This document shows, in pieces, positions 1-6,659 of a stretch of DNA of 15,898 nucleotides (its first letter is position 1; the number at the start of each line of letters is the position of its first letter). Position numbers and translations under genes: made by a program. The stretch comes from an uncultured Gluconobacter sp. (lineage in GTDB: Bacteria > Pseudomonadota > Alphaproteobacteria > Acetobacterales > Acetobacteraceae): NCBI GenBank assembly GCA_937880175.1, contig CALFLO010000169.1, positions 1-15,898 on the forward strand, read 5' to 3'. The notes under the pieces are model-generated. The model searched no databases, had not been told where the DNA came from, and saw nothing but the letters and a program-made list of their open reading frames with translations.

Positions 1-759
1 TCGTTCCATATCCCCTGGCAGTCGGTCTGGCTGGGTTTTGGTGTTATCGGGCTCCTGCTGGCTGTGGCGGTCTTTTTCGTCATGCCGCGCGACACGGGTG
101 ACAGCGACCATCACCACGGCGATGTTTCCGTGGCCAACCTGCTGCGTCCGTTCAAGATCATTTTCTCCAACCCCCAGAGCTGGATCGCGGGTCTTGCGGG
201 CGGCCTGCTGTTCGTCCCGACGACGATCGGTGCGCTGGGCTGGGGTGCGCTGATGCTGAGCAAGGGCGAACATACGACGATGGGCTTTGCAGCCACGGAC
301 GTCTCGATGGTTCCCATCGGCTGGGTCATCGGCTGCCCGCTTCTGGGCTGGATTTCTGACAAAATTGGCCGTCGCAAGCCTGTCATGATCGGGGGCGCAC
401 TGGTGCTGCTGGCAGCGTCGCTCTGCGCACTTTACGTGCCGGTCGGCGTTATGCCTCACTACTCCGTGGCGCTGGTCATGGGTATTGCGTCCGGTGCTGC
501 GATGATCCCGTTCTCCTCGATGAAGGAAGTCAACCCGCCCGAGGTCAAGGGAACCGCTGCGGGTGTCATGAACTTCCTCGTGTTCGGCACGACTGGCATC
601 ATGTCCCCGCTCGTTTCCGCCCTCATGGGCAAGGATGCGCCGGAGACGATGGAGCAGTTCCACACCGCGTTCCTGCCGCTTGTCATCGGCATCGGAATTG
701 CCATTCTTCTGGGCTTTTTCCTCAAGGAAACCGGCTGGAAGGTCCGCAAGGCGTCCTGA
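1..759 (+). CDS. MFS transporter, C-terminal part (5' end outside window)
   Basis: The reading frame is open from base 1, so the gene starts upstream of the window; 252 residues are visible. The protein is strongly hydrophobic, with about seven likely membrane segments. A charged loop follows the second or third of these, with the sequence GWISDKIGRRKP at visible residues 116-127. This is the classic MFS motif A between helices 2 and 3 (or 8 and 9), and its position in the second half of the chain suggests the helix 8-9 copy. A His-rich cytoplasmic loop (DHHHGD) lies at about visible residues 36-41. The family moves small solutes by proton symport or antiport across the inner membrane; the substrate cannot be read from this fragment. 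The gene ends 23 bases before a strong terminator. MFS membership is confident; specificity is unknown. Confidence 0.88.
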   Translation, partial: SFHIPWQSVWLGFGVIGLLLAVAVFFVMPRDTGDSDHHHGDVSVANLLRPFKIIFSNPQSWIAGLAGGLLFVPTTIGALGWGALMLSKGEHTTMGFAATDVSMVPIGWVIGCPLLGWISDKIGRRKPVMIGGALVLLAASLCALYVPVGVMPHYSVALVMGIASGAAMIPFSSMKEVNPPEVKGTAAGVMNFLVFGTTGIMSPLVSALMGKDAPETMEQFHTAFLPLVIGIGIAILLGFFLKETGWKVRKAS

Positions 760-782
760 TTTTCCGGACAGCCCGCAAACAG

Positions 783-813
783 AAAACGGCCCGCTCCCGC
801 GGGCCGTTTTTTT
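783..813 (+). terminator. Intrinsic terminator after the MFS gene
   Basis: A perfect 12-bp stem (783-794 with 799-810) closes a TCCC loop and runs into seven T residues (807-813). It sits 23 bases after the MFS stop codon. The convergent YceI gene ends at 821. On the minus strand the hairpin is followed by only four T residues, so it may work weakly in that direction too. Confidence 0.9.
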
Positions 814-820
814 ATGCGCG

Positions 821-1432
821 TTACTTCGCGGCCGTCTTCTCGAACGCCCCGGCGATCGTCAGCGTCACGTCATCGCCGACATAGGGGACATACTTCTTGA
901 CCCCGAAATCGCTGCGGTGGATCGTCGTTTCAGCCTGAAAGCCGACCGTATAGGCCTTGTCCATCGGGTTGACGCCTGCACCCACGAAATGGACGTGCAG
1001 GACTTCCGGATGGGTCACGCCATGCAGCGTCAGATTGCCGGTCACCAGCGCTTCGTCCGTGCCTGTCCGGCGGACCTGCGTGGAGACGAAGGTCGCATTC
1101 GGATATTTCGCAACATCAAACCATTCACTGTTCTTGAGTTCGCCCGTCAGCACCGTGCTGGTGGTCGAAATGCTCGAAACCGGGATGGTCACGTTCAGAT
1201 GCGATGCATCCGGATGGGCGGCATCAAGCTGGAGCGCACCGGTCACGCCCGAAATCTGGCCGGAATAATAGGTAAAGCCGAAATGCAGCACGGAGAAGCC
1301 GATCTGCGTATGGCTGCTCTCAACCGTATAAGCGCCTGACTGCACATCGGCAGAGGTGGCTGCGTAGGCTGTGGAAGACAGGAATGCGAGAGCGAACGCA
1401 GCGCCTGCGCCCTTGAGGAAACGTGTTTTCAT
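821..1432 (-). CDS. YceI family periplasmic protein
   Basis: This 203-residue protein starts with a clear Sec signal peptide (residues 1-24, cleavage after TAYA). The mature part is the YceI lipocalin-like beta barrel. Recognisable blocks are the N-terminal strand with SSHTQIGFSVLHFG (39-52), GELKNSEWFDVAKYPNATF (97-115), GNLTLHGVTHP (132-142) and IHRSDFGVKKYVPYVGDDV (171-189). YceI proteins bind isoprenoid or amphiphilic ligands in the periplasm; the physiological role is often unknown. The start at 1432 is chosen over one six codons upstream (1450) because it begins a proper signal peptide and has AAGGA about ten bases before it; the upstream ATG has no Shine-Dalgarno. The gene follows the dioxygenase gene by 37 bases on the same strand and is probably cotranscribed with it. 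Confidence 0.93.
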   Translation of the reverse strand: MKTRFLKGAGAAFALAFLSSTAYAATSADVQSGAYTVESSHTQIGFSVLHFGFTYYSGQISGVTGALQLDAAHPDASHLNVTIPVSSISTTSTVLTGELKNSEWFDVAKYPNATFVSTQVRRTGTDEALVTGNLTLHGVTHPEVLHVHFVGAGVNPMDKAYTVGFQAETTIHRSDFGVKKYVPYVGDDVTLTIAGAFEKTAAK

Positions 1433-1469
1433 GGTTTCATGATCCTTCATGAGATGTAAATTGAAGATG

Positions 1470-2285
1470 TCAGCCGAACCGGAACCCCGACAGGGCCTTC
1501 CCCATGACGATATCGCTGTAATCGCGAAAACCGGTATCGGTTCCCGCGGCCCCGGCAGCGAACATCAATGGCAGGAGATGTTCCGGCTGAGGGTGGCACT
1601 CCCGCGCGAACGGGGCATGCTCCCAGTCCAGAAGACTTTTCGTGCGACGATCGAATGGCGCCTCAACCGCGCACTGAAGCCACGTGTCGAAAGCGACCGA
1701 TCTGGCATCTGATACGGCGTCCGGTCGCATCAGATGTCGCATGTTGTGGTAGGTCATGCCCGTCCCAACGAGCAGGATGTTTTCATCCCGCAAGGGCGCC
1801 AGAACTTCTCCGAGATGCAGGACACCAGCAGCATCAAGGGTCTTGGGAAGAGAAATTTCCACAACCGGGATATCCGCCTCAGGGAATGCGAGCATGAAGG
1901 GAATGAAGACCCCATGATCCAGACCGCGTGTGGCATCTTCCGTGCAGGCGATACCCGCGTTGTGCAGAAGCTGCCCGATTTTCCCGGCCACGGCAGGCGC
2001 TCCCGGAACGGGATATTCAAGCTGATAGGTATGAGGCGGAAAGCCGTAATAATCGTAGATCAGCGACGGATGAACCGCTGATCCGACAACCATATCCTGC
2101 GTCTCCCAATGTCCCGACATGACCACGATCGCGTCCGGACGGCGCGGGAGAGAGGGGCCGACAGAACGGAGATAGGCCGCCATGTGGGTCCATGTCGTTC
2201 CCCACTCCATGAAAAAACACGGGCCACCACCATGCGGCAGGAACAGGGCCGGCTGCCGCGTCTCATCCTGATTTTTCAGGGTCAT
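1470..2285 (-). CDS. DODA/YgiD-type class III extradiol dioxygenase
   Basis: This 271-residue cytoplasmic protein belongs to the LigB/DODA superfamily of ring-opening dioxygenases. These use a non-haem metal bound by histidines to open catechol-type rings; E. coli YgiD is the nearest well-known relative. The conserved histidines are visible: H18 in LPHGGGP, H59 in SGHWE, H124 in LDHG, H180 in YHNMRH and H236 in CHPQPEHLLPL. Length matches the family (about 260-280). ATG at 2285 is preferred over GTG at 2291 because a strong GGGAGG lies eight bases upstream of the ATG but only two from the GTG. The gene is divergent from a LysR regulator and followed by YceI. This suggests a LysR-controlled pair acting on a catechol, quinone or other aromatic compound. 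The real substrate is unknown. Confidence 0.9.
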   Translation of the reverse strand: MTLKNQDETRQPALFLPHGGGPCFFMEWGTTWTHMAAYLRSVGPSLPRRPDAIVVMSGHWETQDMVVGSAVHPSLIYDYYGFPPHTYQLEYPVPGAPAVAGKIGQLLHNAGIACTEDATRGLDHGVFIPFMLAFPEADIPVVEISLPKTLDAAGVLHLGEVLAPLRDENILLVGTGMTYHNMRHLMRPDAVSDARSVAFDTWLQCAVEAPFDRRTKSLLDWEHAPFARECHPQPEHLLPLMFAAGAAGTDTGFRDYSDIVMGKALSGFRFG

Positions 2286-2391
2286 CTTCACTGCCTCCCT
2301 CTCCGTTCGACAGGACAGATGTTGCCACCCTCACCCGAAAAGAATAATTCCCTCATTTGGGATATGATCTGACACCAGGAGTGTGAGGTGG
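2286..2391. promoter_or_regulatory. Divergent promoter region between dioxygenase and LysR genes
   Basis: This 106-base gap must carry both divergent promoters. A TATGAT hexamer (2363-2368) is a good -10 candidate for the LysR gene, though no convincing -35 lies at the usual distance. Just before it is the interrupted palindrome TCCC-N6-GGGA (2349-2362). This is close to, but one base longer than, the T-N11-A spacing of LysR boxes. Binding there would let the regulator repress itself and act on the divergent dioxygenase promoter, as is common for LysR proteins. The arrangement is seen; the operator role is inferred. Confidence 0.4.
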
Positions 2392-3303
2392 ATGCTTGAT
2401 CGCTTCATGAGCATGCAGGTTTTCGCAAGGGTCGTGGCGCAGGGAAGCTTTTCAGGAGCCGCACGCTCGCTGGGCCTGTCACAGACAATGGTCACGAAAC
2501 ATATTGCCGCGCTCGAAAGCCGGCTGGGTATCTCGCTGTTCCATCGCAGCACGCGCAGACTGTCTCTGACGGAACCGGGGCGTCTTTTCCTCATCCGCGG
2601 CCAGAAAATTCTGAGCGATCTGGAGGAGATGGAGCAGGAAGTCTCAGCGGAAAATCAGGAGCCCCGTGGGATTCTGCGCCTGAATGCGCCGGTCTCGTTC
2701 GCCATCCGTCATGTGGGGCCGATCCTTCCGGAGTTCAGTCGCCGCCATCCCCGCGTCACAGTGGAACTGGGGCTGGATGACCGCCGGATTGATCCGATCA
2801 CGGAAGGCTGGGATCTGACGCTGCGTATCGGGCGTATGCCACCGAGTGCGCTGCGGTCACGCCGTTTGGCGCAGGTTGATTTCGTGGTCTGCGCGTCCCC
2901 GTCCTATCTGGAAGACTGCGGCACACCCCAGACCGTTGCCGAACTGCAGAACCATCGCTGTCTGGGCTATACACTGGGCGATGAAATCAGCACGGCGCGT
3001 TGGAGCTTCGGTCCAAACGGCGAACGCACTGTTCCTGTCAGCGGCCCCATGCATGCCAATAACGGGGACGTCCTGCGCGAAGCTGCCGTTGCCGGACAGG
3101 GCATCATCTACCAGCCGACATTCATCGTCTCGGATGAACTGAAATCAGCTCGGCTGGTTTCGCTGCCGCTTGATGTCCCTGTCATGACGGGGCCGGAACT
3201 GCACGCCGTCTATGCGCCGACGCCTCATGTCCCGCTCAAAATCCGGGCGATGATCGATTTTCTGGTTAGACACTACGGGCCGGTTCCGCCCTGGACGATC
3301 TGA
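2392..3303 (+). CDS. LysR family transcriptional regulator
   Basis: This 303-residue regulator has the usual LysR length. Residues 1-60 form the winged helix-turn-helix, with GSFSGAARSLGLSQTMVTKHI (18-38) as the recognition region and HRSTRRLSLTEPG (51-63) as the wing. The remainder is a periplasmic-binding-protein-like effector domain. The opening MLDRFMSMQVFARVV is typical of the CrgA/AaeR-like branch that often controls divergent oxidoreductase or dioxygenase genes. The start at 2392 has AGGAG ten bases upstream; an upstream GTG at 2383 would add three atypical residues. The divergent dioxygenase-YceI pair is the likely target. The inducer is unknown; aromatic or quinone compounds are a guess from the neighbour. 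Confidence 0.94.
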   Translation: MLDRFMSMQVFARVVAQGSFSGAARSLGLSQTMVTKHIAALESRLGISLFHRSTRRLSLTEPGRLFLIRGQKILSDLEEMEQEVSAENQEPRGILRLNAPVSFAIRHVGPILPEFSRRHPRVTVELGLDDRRIDPITEGWDLTLRIGRMPPSALRSRRLAQVDFVVCASPSYLEDCGTPQTVAELQNHRCLGYTLGDEISTARWSFGPNGERTVPVSGPMHANNGDVLREAAVAGQGIIYQPTFIVSDELKSARLVSLPLDVPVMTGPELHAVYAPTPHVPLKIRAMIDFLVRHYGPVPPWTI

Positions 3304-3312
3304 CGGAACCGG
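3280..3312 (+). terminator. Inverted repeat across the LysR stop codon, possible U-less terminator
   Basis: A perfect 9-bp inverted repeat (3280-3288 CCGGTTCCG, 3304-3312 CGGAACCGG) has a 15-base loop and spans the LysR stop codon. The convergent M28 peptidase gene ends at 3325. No T tract follows on either strand, so this is not a standard intrinsic terminator. It may be a 3'-end stabilising hairpin, or chance in a GC-rich stretch. Confidence 0.35.
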
Positions 3313-3324
3313 AAAACGCGTCTC

Positions 3325-5013
3325 TTACTGGACTGTGGCCGGAGCATTCTTCTGGCGGATCGCCGCGAATTCCGAACTGGCATTCCATTGCGGCCAGTCA
3401 TGCGAGAAAGCCACGTCATGCCCGACTTTCCACACGGCCCAGACATCCTGCGCGGCACCACGCACGTCCCAGTCCGGGCTCCAGGCATCACAGGCCTGAT
3501 GGTAGCAGGCCATATAGGCCGTCAGCCATTTGCCCCCCGCTTCCGTTCCACCTTTCAGAAGATCGAACTTGCCGGCCATGTCCATGACCGCGAGAACCGG
3601 CACACCGGCACGGGCGAAGGGCAGATGATCCGCGCGATAGAACGCGCCACGCTCCGGCATCGCTTCCGGCTGCGCCGTGCGACCCTGAAGAGCCACGGCG
3701 GCCGCGAACTGCGTCTGAAGCGTGTCCTGCCCTGCCCCGATGATGAAGGCGTTATGGGCAGGCCCTGCCATCTGGAGCACGTCCATCGTCAGGTTGGCAG
3801 CCGTCTTGTCCAGCGGCGCCAGCGGATGGGCGACATACCAGCCTGATCCCAGCAGACCACGCTCCTCGCCTGTCCAGGCGGCGAAGCGGATGGTACGATC
3901 GGGCTTCGGGCCAGCTTTAAAGGCACGGGCGATTTCAAACAGTGCGGCAATCCCGGAGCCATCGTCGATCGCGCCACGACGGATGACGGTATGGCCCTGC
4001 GCGTCGGTGCTCTTGCCGTAAGCGTCCCAGTGAGCACCGAACATGACCGTCTCATCCGGATATTTCGCACCGGAAATCTTGGCAAGCACGTTCTGGCTTT
4101 GCAACCGGTCCACCGTGACCGGGAGATCGGCTGAGAACGTCGTATGCTTCAGGGTAACGGGGCGGAAGCTTTCGGAACGTGCCTTGAGGCGCAGGGCCTC
4201 AAGATCCAGCCCGGCCTGCTGGAACAGCGTGCTCGCGGCTTTGCCTTCCAGCCAGCCCTGCACGGGGACGGGGCGGCTTTCGGTGGCGGCATGTTCCACG
4301 TCATACGCCTCGCCCCCCGGTGCTACAACCGTGCTCCAGGGATAGGACGCGGCTGCCGTCTCGTGAATAATCAGGGCTGCGACGGCCCCTCGACGGGCTG
4401 CTTCTTCATATTTGTAGGTCCAGCGCCCGTAATACGTCATGGTCTTGCCACCGAAACGACCAGCAACCGGCTCACCGGCACCCGCATCGAAATCGGGATC
4501 GTTGACGAGGAAAACCGCGACCTTGCCCTTCAGATCGACACCCTTGAAATCATCCCAGTGTCGCTCAGGCGCATGCACACCATATCCCACGAAAACCATG
4601 GGGGCATTTTTGACCATGATCCGGTCTTCCGGCAGCAAGGTCGAGAGATAAATGTCCTGAAGCTGGATCAGGGGGAGCGTCTTGCCGCCAGTCCGGACAC
4701 TGACGGAACCCGTGGCGGAGGTTCTGGTCCGGACCATAGGGACATTCTGCGTCCATCCGCCGTTTTCACCGGCCGGCTCAAGACCCAGAGCCTTGTACTG
4801 GGCGATCAGCCAGGGAACGGTGACCTTTTCCCCTTCCGTTCCAGGCGCACGGCCTTCGAACGGATCGGACGCCAGAACCTTCATCGTCTCCGACATGCGG
4901 GTCGGGCTGATTTCGGCTGTCGGATCAGCGTATCCGGCGACCGGAGCGAGAAGGACCGCTGTCAGGGCGGTGGCGAGAAGCAGGCTGCGCCGGGGAAGTA
5001 TTTTATTTGTCAT
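3325..5013 (-). CDS. M28 family zinc peptidase with PA-type insert
   Basis: This 562-residue exported enzyme is predicted to be a periplasmic aminopeptidase using two zinc ions. Residues 1-29 are a signal peptide; the N-terminal PRRSLLLATA also resembles a twin-arginine signal, so Tat export is possible. A PA-like insert lies at about 135-255 (VFVGYGVHAPE, DLKGKVAVFLV). The catalytic domain has all expected residues: H328 and D330 in GAHWDAYG, the bridging D350 in GAIDDGSG, the catalytic E383 and metal ligand E384 in TGEERGLLGS, D411 in LTMDVLQM and H463 in ADHLPFARAG. C503 and C508 could form a disulfide. The gene starts 15 bases after the GT-C gene ends and is probably cotranscribed with it. 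The Shine-Dalgarno is weak, which fits coupling to the upstream gene. The exact substrate is unknown. Confidence 0.93.
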   Translation of the reverse strand: MTNKILPRRSLLLATALTAVLLAPVAGYADPTAEISPTRMSETMKVLASDPFEGRAPGTEGEKVTVPWLIAQYKALGLEPAGENGGWTQNVPMVRTRTSATGSVSVRTGGKTLPLIQLQDIYLSTLLPEDRIMVKNAPMVFVGYGVHAPERHWDDFKGVDLKGKVAVFLVNDPDFDAGAGEPVAGRFGGKTMTYYGRWTYKYEEAARRGAVAALIIHETAAASYPWSTVVAPGGEAYDVEHAATESRPVPVQGWLEGKAASTLFQQAGLDLEALRLKARSESFRPVTLKHTTFSADLPVTVDRLQSQNVLAKISGAKYPDETVMFGAHWDAYGKSTDAQGHTVIRRGAIDDGSGIAALFEIARAFKAGPKPDRTIRFAAWTGEERGLLGSGWYVAHPLAPLDKTAANLTMDVLQMAGPAHNAFIIGAGQDTLQTQFAAAVALQGRTAQPEAMPERGAFYRADHLPFARAGVPVLAVMDMAGKFDLLKGGTEAGGKWLTAYMACYHQACDAWSPDWDVRGAAQDVWAVWKVGHDVAFSHDWPQWNASSEFAAIRQKNAPATVQ

Positions 5014-5028
5014 GACACGACCATATCT

Positions 5029-6600
5029 TCAGTTGCGGTTCTGGGAAGGGGTAATCGGGCTGGCATCCTGCTGCGTCGTCTGTCCAAGCCGGTCACGGCG
5101 GATATAGACGCTGCGTTCCACTGGATCGCGCTGGTACTCCTGCGCGAGAACCTTGAGCACGCAGGACATGTAATCCGCAGGCGCCCACCTGCCCCACACA
5201 TGGTAGTCATCGAAATATATGACCGGTGGGAGATCACGCGGGAGGTCGTGGCACAGATCACGCTCATAACCGCCCCACGGATGGCGCGCGTAATCAGCCT
5301 CCCATGGCAGGTATTCATGATATTTCTTCATGGAAAGACGCCCGGCGTAAATATAGACATCCGGGTTATAGGGAATAACCAGAATGCGTTCGTCCGGTCG
5401 GGAATACTTCTGGATGGCCTTAACGAAACCGACATCCGTATTTTCACGGAGGGGATGAAATCCCATCTGATGCTGCTGTTGCCGGTTCGTGCCATAGGGT
5501 GAGGAGACGGCGTGACGCGCTCCAATGACGTAGAGGCCGCAAAAAGCGACCGCGACGGTGGGCGCCAGACGGTCATGGGACTGCAAAACTCTCATCATCG
5601 TCAGAACGCAGAGTGTGAGCGCCCCCATGACGAATGTTCCATCCTGAAAGCCGAATGCCCCGCGTACCTGCATCATGAGCAGCGCTCCGACAAGTAGCAA
5701 TGCTGCAAACCTGTGCCGGGATATCGTGAACATGATCGCACTGCCCACAAGGAAGCAGATCACCGCCAGAGACTGGATGGTGGTATCGGGGTGGAAGGAT
5801 GGAACAAGACTGACGATCAGACTACCCGGACCCACGTTGATATAAGATGAATAGTAAAACTGGTTGGCAATGAAATGATAGGCGATCATACCGCCCAGAT
5901 CGCCATAAATCGCCATCCATACTCCGGAGATCCCAAGTGCGATCCCGGCCCCGAGCAGAACCTGAAAGATCCCCTTCCAATAGCCCGGACGGCGAACGGC
6001 AATGACGACAGCCGCCAGAAGAACAGCCGTGGGTGCAAAGGAATACGCAGTCAGCGGCAGAAGCGCGATACAGGCGCCACCGCATCCCGCCTGCCAGTGG
6101 TCAACGCCCTCTCCCAGCAACACCGGAAGAACCAGCAGCGCCATGATGACCGTCAGAAGATCCCCACCGATGGTCCAGTAACTGTCCATGTTGAACGCCT
6201 GAACCGTCCACTGCGCAGCCATTGCAGCAAGCCATGCCGCAGTCGCCAGAGAACGTGTCGACCATTTCTGGAGCACCGGGGACAGGAATACTGCCGCGGC
6301 GGTTCCCATCGTACAGACAATCGGAATGAGCCGCATGAGATAGGCATGACGGAAATCGGCCACCAGACCGACAAGCCATGACAGGGCGAAAATCAGCGGG
6401 CCATGAGCGTCGATATAATCGCGATAAAGGATCTCACCCTTTGCAAGGGCCAGGCCGCCCAGAATATGACCGGACTCATCCCCGAAAGAAGGCGTTCCAA
6501 GACCGTAAAACGCTTTCAGGCCGAAATACAGCACAGCAAGCACCGCAAGGAATGGCCCGCATAAAGAAAGCAGGCTCATTCTGCGCAGAAATGTCGGCAT
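5029..6600 (-). CDS. Polytopic GT-C-like membrane glycosyltransferase, putative
   Basis: This 523-residue integral membrane protein has about nine or ten hydrophobic segments in residues 10-365 and a soluble C-terminal domain at about 370-505. The first extracytoplasmic loop carries FGDESGHILGGLALAKGE (39-56) followed by YRDYIDAHGPL (59-69). An acidic pair (D41, E42) and the Y-D-Y-x-x-x-H-G-P motif are typical of GT-C / PMT_2 (GT39-like) enzymes. Those enzymes take sugars from polyprenyl-phosphate carriers on the periplasmic face. The rest of the sequence is not one I recognise, so donor and acceptor are open. ATG at 6600 has GGCGGA four bases upstream; the next ATG, seven codons in, lacks a Shine-Dalgarno. 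It sits between two peptidase genes with gaps of 59 and 15 bases. Confidence 0.72.
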   Translation of the reverse strand: MPTFLRRMSLLSLCGPFLAVLAVLYFGLKAFYGLGTPSFGDESGHILGGLALAKGEILYRDYIDAHGPLIFALSWLVGLVADFRHAYLMRLIPIVCTMGTAAAVFLSPVLQKWSTRSLATAAWLAAMAAQWTVQAFNMDSYWTIGGDLLTVIMALLVLPVLLGEGVDHWQAGCGGACIALLPLTAYSFAPTAVLLAAVVIAVRRPGYWKGIFQVLLGAGIALGISGVWMAIYGDLGGMIAYHFIANQFYYSSYINVGPGSLIVSLVPSFHPDTTIQSLAVICFLVGSAIMFTISRHRFAALLLVGALLMMQVRGAFGFQDGTFVMGALTLCVLTMMRVLQSHDRLAPTVAVAFCGLYVIGARHAVSSPYGTNRQQQHQMGFHPLRENTDVGFVKAIQKYSRPDERILVIPYNPDVYIYAGRLSMKKYHEYLPWEADYARHPWGGYERDLCHDLPRDLPPVIYFDDYHVWGRWAPADYMSCVLKVLAQEYQRDPVERSVYIRRDRLGQTTQQDASPITPSQNRN

Positions 6601-6659
6601 GTCTTCCGCCCTGAAAGAAAGGATCGGGCAGAAAAACCAGCTTCCCGCCCGACCGCAAA

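Noticed and set aside
4144..5502. 452-codon open frame on the + strand
   Set aside because: It is antisense to the M28 and GT-C genes, has no ribosome binding site and an arginine-rich composition typical of mirror frames in GC-rich DNA. The minus-strand genes have full catalytic motifs.
6601..6659. A terminator between the M3 and GT-C genes
   Set aside because: A short TCGGGC/GCCCGA inverted repeat has its T run in the loop rather than after the stem, so it does not form an intrinsic terminator.
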